64,000 bases of DNA from Thiomicrospira cyclica ALM1. Its GTDB lineage: Bacteria > Pseudomonadota > Gammaproteobacteria > Thiomicrospirales > Thiomicrospiraceae. The DNA lies in assembly GCF_000214825.1 (NCBI RefSeq), contig NC_015581.1, positions 868,001-932,000 of the forward strand, read 5' to 3'. Made by a program: the position numbers and the translations under genes. The first letter of the stretch is position 1. Each line of letters begins with the position of its first letter. The notes below the pieces were generated by a model that was not told the origin of the DNA, did no database searches, and saw only the letters and a program-made list of their open reading frames with translations. Positions 21,154 through 30,667 of this stretch are shown here, in pieces.

Positions 21154-21201
21154 AGATACCCTCACATGGGCAAAAAGGTTAAGGGGGTAGTTTTTTTAAG
21201 G

Positions 21202-21663
21202 TTAGGTTGGGCGCAGTATGCCGCGCACAATTCCTAGGATTTCAATATCCTGATTCTTTAAAAAAATTGGTTTCATCTCGGCATTTGCTGGCTGTAAACG
21301 TACACCATCTTGCTCGATAAACAGTTTTTTCATGGTGATTTCTTCTTGATTAATGCGCACCACCACCGATTCTCCATTTTCTGCTGAGTTGCAGCGTTCA
21401 ATGATCACAATGTCGCCATCACAAATATCTTCTTCAATCATAGAGTCACCTTTAACGCGCAAGGCAAAGGTTTCTTTTTTAACCAAGCTTTTTGGGATAC
21501 TGACCGTGTCATAATCCAGTTCCATTTGACGGGGTTCACCAGCATAGGTCCAACCGACCAGTGGAACTTCCACCCAATCCTCGTCGATCAGTTCAAAAGC
21601 GGCATTGTCATTAAAGGCCAGTTTTTGTTGGCGTTTTGGTATGAGATAGGCGAGTTTACTCAT
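21202..21663 (-). CDS. LexA/UmuD-like S24 peptidase without HTH domain
   Basis: 153 residues. The C-terminal LexA-type self-cleavage domain is complete: the cleavage site Ala-Gly in 'GWTYAGEP', the catalytic serine in '[15 protein letters not shown]', and the lysine in 'EEITMKKLF'. The N-terminal ~35 residues are too short for a winged helix, so it is unlikely to bind DNA alone. It resembles a UmuD-type or regulator-domain S24 protein, but no umuC is next to it. It overlaps the YciI-like gene by 4 bp and may be read with yciB and that gene. Confidence 0.8.
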   Translation of the reverse strand: MSKLAYLIPKRQQKLAFNDNAAFELIDEDWVEVPLVGWTYAGEPRQMELDYDTVSIPKSLVKKETFALRVKGDSMIEEDICDGDIVIIERCNSAENGESVVVRINQEEITMKKLFIEQDGVRLQPANAEMKPIFLKNQDIEILGIVRGILRPT

Positions 21664-21968
21664 TTTGGAAAGACCTGCTTAAAGGGTTTAATCTCAACGC
21701 TGTCATAGGCACCAGCGGCGACATAAGGGTCGGCATCTGCCCATGCCGATGCCTGTTCAAAGGAATCAAAATCAGCCACAATTAAACTGCCACTAAAACC
21801 TTCTTGACCGTCCATAAGCGGGTGAGGGCCAGCTAAGACTAATCGTCCTTGGGCATCGAGGGCTTCTAGACGTGCTAAGTGCTCTGGTCGTGCCGCCAAG
21901 CGTTTAGCTAGGCTGTCGTTAACATCTTGTGCCATGATCGCAAATAACATTAGGTGTTCCTTTTGCAA
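21660..21968 (-). CDS. YciI-like protein
   Basis: 102 residues of the ferredoxin-fold YciI family, with '[22 protein letters not shown]' and the '[18 protein letters not shown]' end. YciI proteins are small and cytoplasmic with a possible His-Asp active site; no physiological substrate is established. It lies 11 bp downstream of yciB, a linkage seen in enterobacteria (yciB-yciI region), and overlaps the LexA-like gene by 4 bp. Confidence 0.85.
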   Translation of the reverse strand: MQKEHLMLFAIMAQDVNDSLAKRLAARPEHLARLEALDAQGRLVLAGPHPLMDGQEGFSGSLIVADFDSFEQASAWADADPYVAAGAYDSVEIKPFKQVFPK

Positions 21969-21979
21969 GTGAATGTCAG

Positions 21980-22567
21980 TTAGTCTTTTTTAATATCGAC
22001 GGTTTGAGTTGCCTCGGCAGTCGTTTCTTCGCTGTCAATTTGTTGTGTATAGCGACTGATATATAAGCCCTGAATCAGGATAAAGGCAAAGGTTAATCCC
22101 ATTAGGCCAAACAGCTTAAAGTTAACCCAGGCATCTAACGAGAAGTTGTAATAAACCCAAAGGTTGATAACCCCACTAAAGACAAAAAATGCAATCCACA
22201 TATAGCTCAGTCTTACCCATACCTGATCAGGCATTTGGATTAAACTGTCCATCATACGCTGCACAATCGGTTTATTACCAAACATATAATGACTGGCTAA
22301 AAATACCGCGGCAAAGCCCCAGTTAACAACGGTCGGTTTCCAAGCAATAAAGGCTTCATCTTGCAACAGAATAGTGGCACCGCCTAATACAACAATTAAA
22401 GCAAGGGTGATGAGGTGGATTTTTTCTACTTTGCGGTAACGCGCATAGAGGTAGCCTACTTGAATTATGGTTGCGACGATGGCAACGCCAGTTGCAATGT
22501 AAATGTCATACATCTTGTAGGCGATAAAAAATAAGATAACGGGAAACAGATCAAATAATATTTTCAT
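21980..22567 (-). CDS. yciB: Inner membrane septation protein A (YciB/IspZ)
   Basis: 195 residues with about five transmembrane segments. The start '[20 protein letters not shown]' and '[19 protein letters not shown]' are typical of IspZ/YciB, which interacts with elongation and division proteins and affects envelope integrity. The C-terminus is an acidic cytoplasmic tail. It is the first gene of the minus-strand group and is divergent from the PHP phosphatase gene. Confidence 0.93.
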   Translation of the reverse strand: MKILFDLFPVILFFIAYKMYDIYIATGVAIVATIIQVGYLYARYRKVEKIHLITLALIVVLGGATILLQDEAFIAWKPTVVNWGFAAVFLASHYMFGNKPIVQRMMDSLIQMPDQVWVRLSYMWIAFFVFSGVINLWVYYNFSLDAWVNFKLFGLMGLTFAFILIQGLYISRYTQQIDSEETTAEATQTVDIKKD

Positions 22568-22664
22568 TACAGAGCGAAACTCATGATTAATTAATGTTGT
22601 GCATTATTCTATAAGCTTACTGGTTATAATAACAGCTTAAATAAAGTGAATTGTTTGTAGGATT

Positions 22665-23513
22665 ATGACAACTAAAGTTGATTTTCATTGCCACACCCAA
22701 GCCTCTGATGGCAGCTTAAGCCCTCAAGAACTCATTGATCTGGCGGTTAAAAAAACCATTGGGTGCTTGGCCATTACTGATCATGACACGACCGCGGGTT
22801 ATCAACAGGTCGTGGATTATGCCAATACACAAGGGTTGGAGTTAATTAGTGGCGTTGAAATTTCAGCCTTATGGCAAAATCGTACCGTACATATTGTGGG
22901 GCTTAATTTTTCGGTTAATAATGCCTCTTTACAAGCTTTGTTGACGCGAATTCGAGCGCTTCGTTGGCAACGAGCTGAAGCGATTAATCAGCGGTTACAG
23001 CAACGGGGCCATCCTTGTATGCTAGACGAATTAACGACATTGGTTGCCGATCGCGTGGTTGGCCGACCTCACATCGCCCAAATTTTGATGTCACGCCAAT
23101 ACGTTAATTCAATTAATCAAGCTTTTGACAAATTTTTAAAACAAGGTCGTACGGGTTTTGTGACCGCCGACTGGCCGAGTTTGGAAGATGTGGTGTCGGC
23201 TATTAATGAGGCGGGCGGACAGGCGGTATTGGCTCATCCAGGTAAATATAAATTAACCAGTCGTAAATTAAATGGCTTGTTAACCGACTTTAAAGCGGCT
23301 GGAGGAACTGGTATGGAAGTGGTCACTCAAAAATTCGCTAGTTCTGAAGCCATCGGTATGGCCGACCGCGCTAAACGTCATCAATTAATGGCCTCTGTCG
23401 GTTCTGATTACCACGGGCCTGAACAAACTTGGCGCCAGTTGGGGGCTTTGGCGCAGCTTCCTGCCGGTGTTACCCCCATTCAGCAGGCCTGGTTAACTAA
23501 AGCCTGTTATTAA
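22665..23513 (+). CDS. rnm: PHP-domain nucleoside 3',5'-bisphosphate phosphatase / RNase AM-like
   Basis: 282 residues of the polymerase-and-histidinol-phosphatase fold. Metal-binding motifs are 'DFHCHTQASDGSL' (5-17), 'ITDHDTTAGY' (38-47), 'GVEIS', 'LAHPGKY' and 'GSDYHGP'. The E. coli homologue YciV/RNase AM hydrolyses pAp and trims RNA 5' ends. It starts the plus-strand string with yciO, as in many gammaproteobacteria. Confidence 0.88.
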   Translation: MTTKVDFHCHTQASDGSLSPQELIDLAVKKTIGCLAITDHDTTAGYQQVVDYANTQGLELISGVEISALWQNRTVHIVGLNFSVNNASLQALLTRIRALRWQRAEAINQRLQQRGHPCMLDELTTLVADRVVGRPHIAQILMSRQYVNSINQAFDKFLKQGRTGFVTADWPSLEDVVSAINEAGGQAVLAHPGKYKLTSRKLNGLLTDFKAAGGTGMEVVTQKFASSEAIGMADRAKRHQLMASVGSDYHGPEQTWRQLGALAQLPAGVTPIQQAWLTKACY

Positions 23514-23534
23514 AACGAGTTAAAAAGATAATCT

Positions 23535-24158
23535 ATGTCAAATCCTTGCTTATATATTGAAGTTCATCCGGAAAATCCACAGCCACGATTGCTTGCCCAA
23601 GCCGTAGAACGATTGGAAGCGGGTGGCATTGTCGCTTTTCCAACGGAATCGGGTTATGCGCTAGGGTGTTTATTGGATAATAAAGACGGTGCTGAGCGTA
23701 TTCGTCAGCTTCGACGTTTAGATGATAAACACGACTTTACCTTAATGTGTCCCGATTTAAGTCACCTGTCTCATTATGCTAAGGTTGGTAATGTGCAATT
23801 TCGTTATTTAAAGGCACATCTTCCAGGACCTTATACCTTTGTTTTACCGGCGAGCCGTGAAGTGCCAAGGCGAATTCAAAACCCTAAACGGAAAACGATT
23901 GGTTTGCGTGTTTCACCCAATCAGGTCTGTCAAACACTATTAAGTTACTTTGATAAGCCTTTGATGTCCGTATCTTTAATTCTGCCCGGTGATAGCTTGC
24001 CGATGGCCGATGCTTGGTCGATTAAAGAAACGCTAGAATCCCAATTAGATGTGATTATTGATGGTGGTTTTGGAGGTTATGAACCAACAACCATTATCGA
24101 TTTTACCGATGATGTGCCACAGCTCGTTCGATTGGGTCAGGGAGTGTTTGACGAATGA
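23535..24158 (+). CDS. yciO: YciO, Sua5/YrdC-fold protein
   Basis: 207 residues with the YrdC fold: 'GGIVAFPTESGYALGC' (29-44) and 'KHDFTLMCPDLSHLSHYAK'. YciO is a paralogue of the threonylcarbamoyl-AMP synthase TsaC/Sua5 and binds RNA, but its role in tRNA modification is less certain. It has no Sua5 C-terminal domain. The gene sits 21 bp after the PHP gene and overlaps the M50 protease start by 4 bp. Confidence 0.88.
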   Translation: MSNPCLYIEVHPENPQPRLLAQAVERLEAGGIVAFPTESGYALGCLLDNKDGAERIRQLRRLDDKHDFTLMCPDLSHLSHYAKVGNVQFRYLKAHLPGPYTFVLPASREVPRRIQNPKRKTIGLRVSPNQVCQTLLSYFDKPLMSVSLILPGDSLPMADAWSIKETLESQLDVIIDGGFGGYEPTTIIDFTDDVPQLVRLGQGVFDE

Positions 24159-24817
24159 TGGCAATGCATGAACTCAACTTTATGCAGTTATTAGCCATAT
24201 GGGCCTTACCGGTCATTTTTGCCATTACCCTACATGAAGCCGCGCATGGTTGGGCGGCCGAAAAGCTAGGCGATAAAACTGCGCGAATGCTTGGGCGTGT
24301 GACCTTGAACCCGATTAAACATATCGACCCGATTGGCACCCTATTGGTACCTGCGGTCTTGCTATTTTTAGGTGGCTTTATTTTCGGTTGGGCCAAGGCG
24401 GTTCCAGTAAGTGTCCGCAATTTTAAAAAGCCCGAACGAGATATGGCTGTGGTTGCCATTGCGGGTCCGGCCGCGAATTTATTGATGGCCGTACTATGGG
24501 CGCTGATCCTCAAACTAGGCTTTATTCTAGTGGGTAATCAACCCGAAGTAGGTCAATTTTTAATTTATTCGGGTATCGCTGGCTTGAGCATTAACATTAT
24601 TTTAATGCTCTTAAATCTACTGCCGATTCCACCGCTCGATGGAAGTCGTCTGGTATCAGCGGTTTTACCAAAGCCGCTGGCTTGGCAATACAATCGCTTA
24701 GAACCTTTTGGCTTATTTATTTTACTTGGGTTGGTTGTATTGGGTGTGGTGAGCTGGTTGCTCAGTGGACCTTATCAAGCGACATATCGTTTTATGCTTG
24801 GATTGATTGGAGTTTAA
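24155..24817 (+). CDS. Site-2 protease family (M50) membrane metalloprotease
   Basis: 220 residues with several transmembrane segments. The zinc motif is 'ITLHEAAHGWAAE' (HExxH), and the third ligand lies in 'NLLPIPPLDGSRLV'. This belongs to the compact S2P-like group without a PDZ domain, similar to Bacillus YwhC. The substrate is unknown. The ATGA overlap with yciO and the 3-bp gap to scpA place it in the same transcript. Confidence 0.88.
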   Translation: MMAMHELNFMQLLAIWALPVIFAITLHEAAHGWAAEKLGDKTARMLGRVTLNPIKHIDPIGTLLVPAVLLFLGGFIFGWAKAVPVSVRNFKKPERDMAVVAIAGPAANLLMAVLWALILKLGFILVGNQPEVGQFLIYSGIAGLSINIILMLLNLLPIPPLDGSRLVSAVLPKPLAWQYNRLEPFGLFILLGLVVLGVVSWLLSGPYQATYRFMLGLIGV

Positions 24818-24820
24818 GCC

Positions 24821-25666
24821 GTGAGCGATGGCGAAAATATTCCGGTTCAGCTTGAACTGCCCCTAGCCTGGGTCAAGGGTGAGCCAGTAACACGCCTGCC
24901 AAAAAATCTCTATATTCCGCACAAAGCCCTAACAGTTTTACTCAGTGCCTTTGAGGGGCCACTTGATCTATTATCCTACCTTATTAAGGTTAACCGTTTT
25001 GATATAGCCGATATTCCGGTGGTTGAAATTACCCGACAATATCAAGCTTATTTGGGCATGATGCAAGAGATGGATATGGAGCTGGCAGCCGACTATCTCT
25101 ACATGGCGGCTTGGTTAACTGAAATTAAATCCCGGTTATTATTACCGCGACCGCCGCAAGCGGAAGACGAGCCAGAAGACGATCCGCGAGAAGCTTTAAT
25201 GCAACAGCTGCTCGATTATCAAGCCTATCAACACAGTGCGGAATGGCTAGCTGAGCAGGTTGTACAAGCTCAGGCTGACTATCCGGTCTCCTTAGCAGCC
25301 AACTGGGATGAGTTGCAAGAAGATGAAGATCATGGTGCCAAAACCGAGCAACCTGTGCCGGCGATAGCTTTAGCGGATTTGTGGCGAGGGCTACAAGCGG
25401 TGCTGCAGCGTCAAGCCTTAGTCAAACCCCACCAGGTTGGTGAAGAAACGATTTTAATTAGTCATAAAATGGCCTATATCGAAACCTATTTAGCCGAGCA
25501 AGCTCATTGCCGAATTCCTATACTTGACCTTGTGTTGGCGCAGGAGGGCAAACCAGGCCTGGTGGTAACGTTTATTGCCTTGCTAGAGTTGTGGCGTCAG
25601 CGACGTGTGCAGCTATTTCAAGATGATGGCACCCAATGGTTGAGTGTCGAGGGTGTTACGGCATGA
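24821..25666 (+). CDS. scpA: Segregation and condensation protein A
   Basis: 281-residue kleisin that bridges the SMC heads. The family N-terminal pattern 'FEGPLDLLSYLIKVNRFDI' (about 44-62) and 'YLYMAAWLTEIKSRLLLPRP' are clear, and a C-terminal winged helix follows. Translation starts at GTG (24821), 3 bp after the protease stop. It overlaps scpB by 4 bp. With smc at 12449, the window encodes a full Smc-ScpAB complex, although at two loci. Confidence 0.95.
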   Translation: MSDGENIPVQLELPLAWVKGEPVTRLPKNLYIPHKALTVLLSAFEGPLDLLSYLIKVNRFDIADIPVVEITRQYQAYLGMMQEMDMELAADYLYMAAWLTEIKSRLLLPRPPQAEDEPEDDPREALMQQLLDYQAYQHSAEWLAEQVVQAQADYPVSLAANWDELQEDEDHGAKTEQPVPAIALADLWRGLQAVLQRQALVKPHQVGEETILISHKMAYIETYLAEQAHCRIPILDLVLAQEGKPGLVVTFIALLELWRQRRVQLFQDDGTQWLSVEGVTA

Positions 25667-26265
25667 ATCAAGCCAAGCCAATTCCAAAATTACAAGCACA
25701 GCTTATGACCTTGTTAATTAGCGCTGACGAACCTCTGCCAGCATCAACCCTCCTTCAGTACTTGGCTGAAACAACACAGCAGCCTTTTGATTTGGATGGT
25801 TTGTTGATTAATTTAGAAGCCGCCATTTTGCCATTGGGGTTGCGATTAAAAATCAATGCCGCAGGTGTTAGATTGGTTTTAATCCCAGAACAGCAGGCTT
25901 GGTTACAGCATTTTTTGCCGCAATCGGCTCCAAAACTTTCACGTGCTGCGTTAGAAATTTTAGCGATTGTTGTTGTTAAACAACCGATTACTCGTGCTGA
26001 AATTGAAGCGATTCGCGGCGTGCAGGTGAGCAGTGGTAGCATGCAACAGCTTAAAGATTTGGGTTGGATTGCACAACAGGGCCAAAAGCAAGTGCCTGGC
26101 TTACCCTATTTATGGGTAAGTACCGACAAGCTAGTGCAGGATTTAGGCCTGGCCTCGGCACAGCAATTACATGATGAATTAACCAAACGTTTAAACGATT
26201 TTAAAGCAAGCCAATCGCTAGAGAATGCCTCAGCCATAGTAGAAAATGCTAAAATCGACGTTTAA
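25663..26265 (+). CDS. scpB: Segregation and condensation protein B
   Basis: 200 residues with two winged-helix domains. 'LSRAALEILAIVVVKQPITRAEIEAIRGV' style sequence (about 89-117) is the ScpB hallmark. It dimerises and binds the kleisin ScpA. The ATG at 25663 forms an ATGA overlap with the scpA stop and gives the start 'MNQAKPIP'; an upstream in-frame start at 25636 would overlap scpA further and is less likely. Confidence 0.93.
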   Translation: MNQAKPIPKLQAQLMTLLISADEPLPASTLLQYLAETTQQPFDLDGLLINLEAAILPLGLRLKINAAGVRLVLIPEQQAWLQHFLPQSAPKLSRAALEILAIVVVKQPITRAEIEAIRGVQVSSGSMQQLKDLGWIAQQGQKQVPGLPYLWVSTDKLVQDLGLASAQQLHDELTKRLNDFKASQSLENASAIVENAKIDV

Positions 26266-26286
26266 TAACTTATTAACTAAGGATGC

Positions 26287-27159
26287 ATGAGCAAAAACGC
26301 CATGGCAGATGAAAAACTACAAAAAATCCTAGCGCGAGCGGGTTACGGTTCGCGCCGTCAAATTGAGCAACTGATTGAACAAGGCTTAGTGCAAGTTAAT
26401 GGTCGCACCGCGAAATTAGGTGACCGTGCTAATGAACAATCTCAATTATCGGTACGTGGACAAAAAGTCAAAGCCGAGCGACTCGAAAAGCAACCCACGC
26501 AGGTCATTTTGTACCATAAACCCGATGGTTTGGTCTGCTCGCGTCAAGATGAGCAGGGGCGAGACTCGATCTTTAGCCAGTTACCAAAAATTATTCACGG
26601 TCGTTGGATCAGTATCGGTCGTCTAGACCTGAACACCAGTGGTTTATTGTTGTTGACCAACAATGGCGAGCTAGCCAATCGGATGATGCATCCGTCATAC
26701 GAATTAGAGCGCGAATATGCGGTACGAATTTTTGGCGAGGTCACTGAAGAGATCTTGGCGCGTTTGCGTACCGGAGTTCAACTGGATGACGGACTGGCGA
26801 AGTTTGATTATGTGGGTAAGTTACCGTCGGATGAGGAAGCTCAAAATCAATGGTTTCGTGTTATTTTACGTGAAGGCAAGTATCGTGAGGTGCGTCGCTT
26901 GTGGGAAGCTCAGGGGGTTAAGGTCAGCCGTTTGATTCGGGTGCGTTATGGCGATATTAGCCTGCCAAAAGGTTTGCGTAGAGGTAAAACTGAGGCCTTA
27001 AACTGGATGCAGGTTAATAAACTTTTAAAAGCGGTTGAGTTGCCTGAAGAAGCACGACCTGACCTGCGTCATCGTCCGGAAGCGGCTGAACGTCAAAAAC
27101 GTATCATGGTAGATCGTGCTAAACGTAGCGCAAAATACGCAACATCACGGCGGCGTTAA
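26287..27159 (+). CDS. rluB: 23S rRNA pseudouridine synthase RluB
   Basis: 290 residues. An N-terminal S4 domain ('EKLQKILARAGYGSRRQIEQ') is followed by the RsuA/RluB catalytic domain with 'IGRLDLNTSGLLLLTNNG' carrying the catalytic aspartate. RluB modifies U2605 of 23S rRNA in E. coli. The basic tail is typical of RluB/RluF-type proteins. The scpA-scpB-rluB order is widely conserved. Confidence 0.93.
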   Translation: MSKNAMADEKLQKILARAGYGSRRQIEQLIEQGLVQVNGRTAKLGDRANEQSQLSVRGQKVKAERLEKQPTQVILYHKPDGLVCSRQDEQGRDSIFSQLPKIIHGRWISIGRLDLNTSGLLLLTNNGELANRMMHPSYELEREYAVRIFGEVTEEILARLRTGVQLDDGLAKFDYVGKLPSDEEAQNQWFRVILREGKYREVRRLWEAQGVKVSRLIRVRYGDISLPKGLRRGKTEALNWMQVNKLLKAVELPEEARPDLRHRPEAAERQKRIMVDRAKRSAKYATSRRR

Positions 27160-27165
27160 ACACGG

Positions 27166-28005
27166 ATGTTGCCAAAGTTTATCGCCGCACTTGGCTTAGT
27201 CAGCCTGCTAGCACAACCTGTTTCGGCTAAGGATACAACGGCTCCGATAAGTCTATTACCTGCCCTATCAACGCAAGAACTTAATGATCTCGCCAATCGG
27301 ATACGTTTTAACGAAACGGCCAACCGTGCGGAATGGCAGGTTTTTTGGAGCAGTCGAGAGGCTTTTCCATCACTTGGCTTAGGTCACTTTATTTGGTTGC
27401 CTGCCGATGTAGAGGTTCCTTTCGAAGCGGCATTTCCGGCGATGGCTGCGTTTGTAGCCGAGCAGATTGCAACGCCTGAGTGGTTGTTGGCCGAGCACGC
27501 GCCTTGGCCTAATCGATCCGCTTTTATTGCCGCACAACAAGCCCAAGATGACAAAATACAGACTTTGCAAGCCTGGTTGCTCGCCAGTCAGCCATTGCAA
27601 ATGGCTTTTATCTTACAACGTTTTGAACAACGAGCTGATCTCGCCAAAACGCGCTTAGGATTATCAGACCAAGAGCCACGTTGGCAGTTGTTTATTGATT
27701 TAATGGCCACTACGGCCGGACGCTATGCACTGGTTGACTATACCAACTTTAAAGGTTGGGGAGATTTGACTCAGGAGCGTTATCAAGGCCAAGGCTGGGG
27801 ACTGTTTGATGTGCTTGAGCAGATGTTATCAGCCCATAAAAATCTAGCTAATATGAACGAAACTAATAAGTTAGCCTTGTTTGCGGAGGCGTCTTATCAT
27901 GTTTTAGAGCGACGAGTAACCTTAGCGCCCAATGAGGAGATGTCATGGTTACCAGGCTGGAAAGTGCGAACCGAAAGTTACCGGTTAGACCATGGCCAAC
28001 CTTAA
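27166..28005 (+). CDS. Conserved periplasmic protein of unknown function
   Basis: 279 residues with a signal peptide ('FIAALGLVSLLAQPVSA', cleavage near 21). The mature part has 'RIRFNETANRAEWQVFWSSRE', 'FPSLGLGHFIWLPADVEVPF' and 'YTNFKGWGDLTQERYQGQGWG'. I recall similar proteins in other gammaproteobacteria as uncharacterised. The early Asn-Glu and the 'GLGHFIW' block look like a lysozyme-type glutamate and substrate loop, but that is speculation. It begins 6 bp after rluB and overlaps the prenyltransferase by 14 bp. Confidence 0.7.
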   Translation: MLPKFIAALGLVSLLAQPVSAKDTTAPISLLPALSTQELNDLANRIRFNETANRAEWQVFWSSREAFPSLGLGHFIWLPADVEVPFEAAFPAMAAFVAEQIATPEWLLAEHAPWPNRSAFIAAQQAQDDKIQTLQAWLLASQPLQMAFILQRFEQRADLAKTRLGLSDQEPRWQLFIDLMATTAGRYALVDYTNFKGWGDLTQERYQGQGWGLFDVLEQMLSAHKNLANMNETNKLALFAEASYHVLERRVTLAPNEEMSWLPGWKVRTESYRLDHGQP

Positions 28006-28918
28006 GATCAGACAAACAAGGCTGGCGGTTTTATACTATTCCAGTAGACCTAATTTTTTAATTTTGACCGCGTTGCTAACAGCACTGACGATCGCATGTT
28101 TATATTGGGCGGGATACCCTTTGTCATCAGGGCTAGCGTTATTGGTCACGATTGCGGCCTTGTTGGTTCATGCTATTGTGAACTGGTTTAATGAGGTCTA
28201 TGATGCTAGAGCTGGCCTAGATAATATCACTCAGCGTACGCCTTTTAATGGCGGTAGTGGTTCGTTACAGTTAGAGCCCGAGGCTATTAATTTTGTTGAA
28301 CGGGTAGCATTAGGTGCATTGGGCGCAGTGATTTTGTTCGGGTTTTATATTGTTTGGTTATGGGATTGGCGCATCGTTCCACTCGGTTTATTAGGTTTGC
28401 TGGTTATTTTCAGCTATAGCCCCTGGATGACACGTCATCCGTTCTTAGGTTGGTCTTCACCTGGTTTTGGATTAGGTGTTGTTATGATGATGGGGATTGC
28501 ATTTGCCTTAACCGGTGCTTATCCGGTCTGGTTAATCGCGGTAACCTTATTGCCTTTTTTATTAATTAACAATTTGTTATTACTCAATCAATTTCCAGAC
28601 CAGGTCGCCGACCAAAAAGTCGGGCGGCGCACCTTGCCATTAGCGATAGGTGATAGGCAGGCACTGCGGGTATTTAAAATCACCATATGGGTGAGTCTGG
28701 CCTGGTTGTTGTTACTGATTATATTCCAGGCTTTGCCTGTGTTGAGTATCATCGCACTCGTCGGCTTTTTACCTGCGCTGGGTATTTGGGCTAAACTTCA
28801 GCCCGGTTTTACGCAAACACCTGATGCCATTGTTGTTTTAAGACAAAATGTCGTAATGATTTTGGGCGTTATTATATTGTTAACGCTGAGTTTAGTGATA
28901 AGTGCCTGGTTGGGCTAG
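27992..28918 (+). CDS. UbiA-family prenyltransferase (MenA-like)
   Basis: 308 residues with about eight or nine transmembrane segments. The first prenyl-diphosphate/Mg site is 'NWFNEVYDARAGLD' (about 68-81), the second 'LNQFPDQVADQKVG' (about 197-210). These two Asp motifs define UbiA prenyltransferases that attach an isoprenoid tail to an aromatic acceptor. The arrangement is closer to the MenA group than to UbiA, but no other menaquinone gene is in view, so the acceptor remains open. Confidence 0.8.
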   Translation: MANLKIRQTRLAVLYYSSRPNFLILTALLTALTIACLYWAGYPLSSGLALLVTIAALLVHAIVNWFNEVYDARAGLDNITQRTPFNGGSGSLQLEPEAINFVERVALGALGAVILFGFYIVWLWDWRIVPLGLLGLLVIFSYSPWMTRHPFLGWSSPGFGLGVVMMMGIAFALTGAYPVWLIAVTLLPFLLINNLLLLNQFPDQVADQKVGRRTLPLAIGDRQALRVFKITIWVSLAWLLLLIIFQALPVLSIIALVGFLPALGIWAKLQPGFTQTPDAIVVLRQNVVMILGVIILLTLSLVISAWLG

Positions 28919-28927
28919 GAAATCGAG

Positions 28928-29824
28928 ATGAAAATAAACAATATGACCGATTTAATTGGCAACACGCCATTGGTCAGCATTACTCGTATGGCGAAACTAG
29001 CCAACGGTGCTGAGGTGTGGGCCAAAATGGAAGGCCAGAATCCCGCGGGGTCGGTAAAAGATCGCCCCGCTTATAATATGATTTTACAAGCACAGATTCG
29101 TGGCGACATTAAACCTGGTGATACGCTTATTGAAGCCACCAGTGGTAACACAGGCATTGCTCTCGCGATGGTTGCTGCGATGATGGGTTACAAAATGGTG
29201 TTGATAATGCCGGCCAATATGAGCATTGAACGACGCGCATCCATGGCCGCCTATGGTGCTAAATTGATTTTAGTTAGCCAAGAAGAGGGCATGGAAGGTG
29301 CGCGCGATCTTGCTCTGGCCATGGCCGAACGAGGTGAGGGTCATTTGCTCAATCAGTTTGCCAACCCTGACAATTATTTAGCCCATTTTAATACCACCGG
29401 TCCTGAAATTTGGCGCGATACCGATGGTCAGTTAACTCACTTTGTCAGTGCGATGGGAACCACCGGTACTATTGTGGGAACATCCCTCTATTTAAAATCG
29501 AAAAATTCGGGCATTCAGATAGTGGGTGTGCAACCGACCGAGGGGGCATCCATTCCCGGTATTCGTCGATGGCCAGCGGCTTATTTGCCAGCGATCTACA
29601 AACCTGAGCAAGTTGATCAGATTCTCGATATGTCTCAAGACTTAGCGGAAGAAACAACGCGTCAACTAGCAGCGAAAGAAGGCATTTTTGCCGGGATTTC
29701 CTCTGGTGGTTGCGTGGCGGTTGCGTTACAAGTCGCTACTGCGACCCCGAATGCCAAGGTGGTTTGTATTATTTGTGATCGTGGTGATCGTTATTTATCA
29801 ACCAATGTCTTCCCTGCGAGTTAA
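28928..29824 (+). CDS. cysM: Cysteine synthase B
   Basis: 298-residue PLP enzyme that makes cysteine from O-acetylserine and sulfide or thiosulfate. 'GQNPAGSVKDRPAYNMI' holds the cofactor lysine (about K43), 'EATSGNTGIALA' the substrate loop and 'GISSGGCVAVALQ' the phosphate-binding region. The 'NPAGSVKDRPA' version and short length fit CysM rather than CysK. It is followed by the exonuclease gene after 24 bp. Confidence 0.93.
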   Translation: MKINNMTDLIGNTPLVSITRMAKLANGAEVWAKMEGQNPAGSVKDRPAYNMILQAQIRGDIKPGDTLIEATSGNTGIALAMVAAMMGYKMVLIMPANMSIERRASMAAYGAKLILVSQEEGMEGARDLALAMAERGEGHLLNQFANPDNYLAHFNTTGPEIWRDTDGQLTHFVSAMGTTGTIVGTSLYLKSKNSGIQIVGVQPTEGASIPGIRRWPAAYLPAIYKPEQVDQILDMSQDLAEETTRQLAAKEGIFAGISSGGCVAVALQVATATPNAKVVCIICDRGDRYLSTNVFPAS

Positions 29825-29848
29825 ATAGCTATTGATGAGAAACGTCCT

Positions 29849-30667
29849 ATGAGTTCAGTTCTAGTATTTGATATCGAAACTGTACCGGATATCAGTGCCG
29901 CACGTCAGGTTTATGATTGGCATGATTTATCCGATCAGGACACCCTAGCGGGACTGAGTTTAAAACGGCGCATAGAAACAGGAAATGACTTTCCCAAGCA
30001 TTTTCTTCATCAGGTTGTTGCTATATCGGCGGTTTTAAAAACAGCCGAGGGCGTAAAAATTTGGTCGATTGGTGATGTTGCAGACGATGAAGCCAACTTG
30101 TTACAACGTTTTTTTGATGGCATCGGGCGTTTTCAACCCACGCTGGTCAGTTGGAACGGCGGTGGGTTCGATTTGCCCGTCCTGCATTATCGTGCCCTAA
30201 AACATGGCATTCAAGCACAGGCCTATTGGGACATGGGCGATTTTAACCGCGAGCGCAAATGGCACAACTACATCAGCCGTTACCAGTTTGCTCATATTGA
30301 TTTGATGGATGTCATGGCTGGCTATCAGCCACGGGCGAACGCTAAATTGGATGAAATTGCGTTACTGCTCGGCTTACCCGGCAAAATGGGCTTGAGTGGT
30401 GCGGGTGTTTTAGAACAATTTCAAGCCGGTGATATTCAAGGCATTCGCGATTATTGCGAATTAGATGTGATTAATACCTATTTAATTTATCTACGTTTTC
30501 AGCTTATGCGTGGCTGGTTAGATCCATCATCCTATCAAGCCAATATTGACGAGTTAGCCGAGTTATTAAAGTCGTCTTCCCATTCTCATTGGCAGGCCTA
30601 TTACCAGGCCTGGCACTCAATACAACCTTCGAAGGATATAAAGGTATCGGCATGGCCAGAGAAATAG
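29849..30667 (+). CDS. Predicted 3'-5' exonuclease related to PolB exonuclease domain
   Basis: 272 residues, DnaQ-like fold. Exo I is 'VFDIETVPD' (5-13), Exo II 'LVSWNGGGFDLPVLHYRA' and Exo III 'IRDYCELDVINTYLIYL'. This matches the family of stand-alone predicted PolB-like exonucleases (COG3298). It probably proofreads or trims single-stranded DNA. The 3' end overlaps the CYTH gene start by 16 bp and contains a CCAGGCCTGG box (30604). Confidence 0.85.
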   Translation: MSSVLVFDIETVPDISAARQVYDWHDLSDQDTLAGLSLKRRIETGNDFPKHFLHQVVAISAVLKTAEGVKIWSIGDVADDEANLLQRFFDGIGRFQPTLVSWNGGGFDLPVLHYRALKHGIQAQAYWDMGDFNRERKWHNYISRYQFAHIDLMDVMAGYQPRANAKLDEIALLLGLPGKMGLSGAGVLEQFQAGDIQGIRDYCELDVINTYLIYLRFQLMRGWLDPSSYQANIDELAELLKSSSHSHWQAYYQAWHSIQPSKDIKVSAWPEK

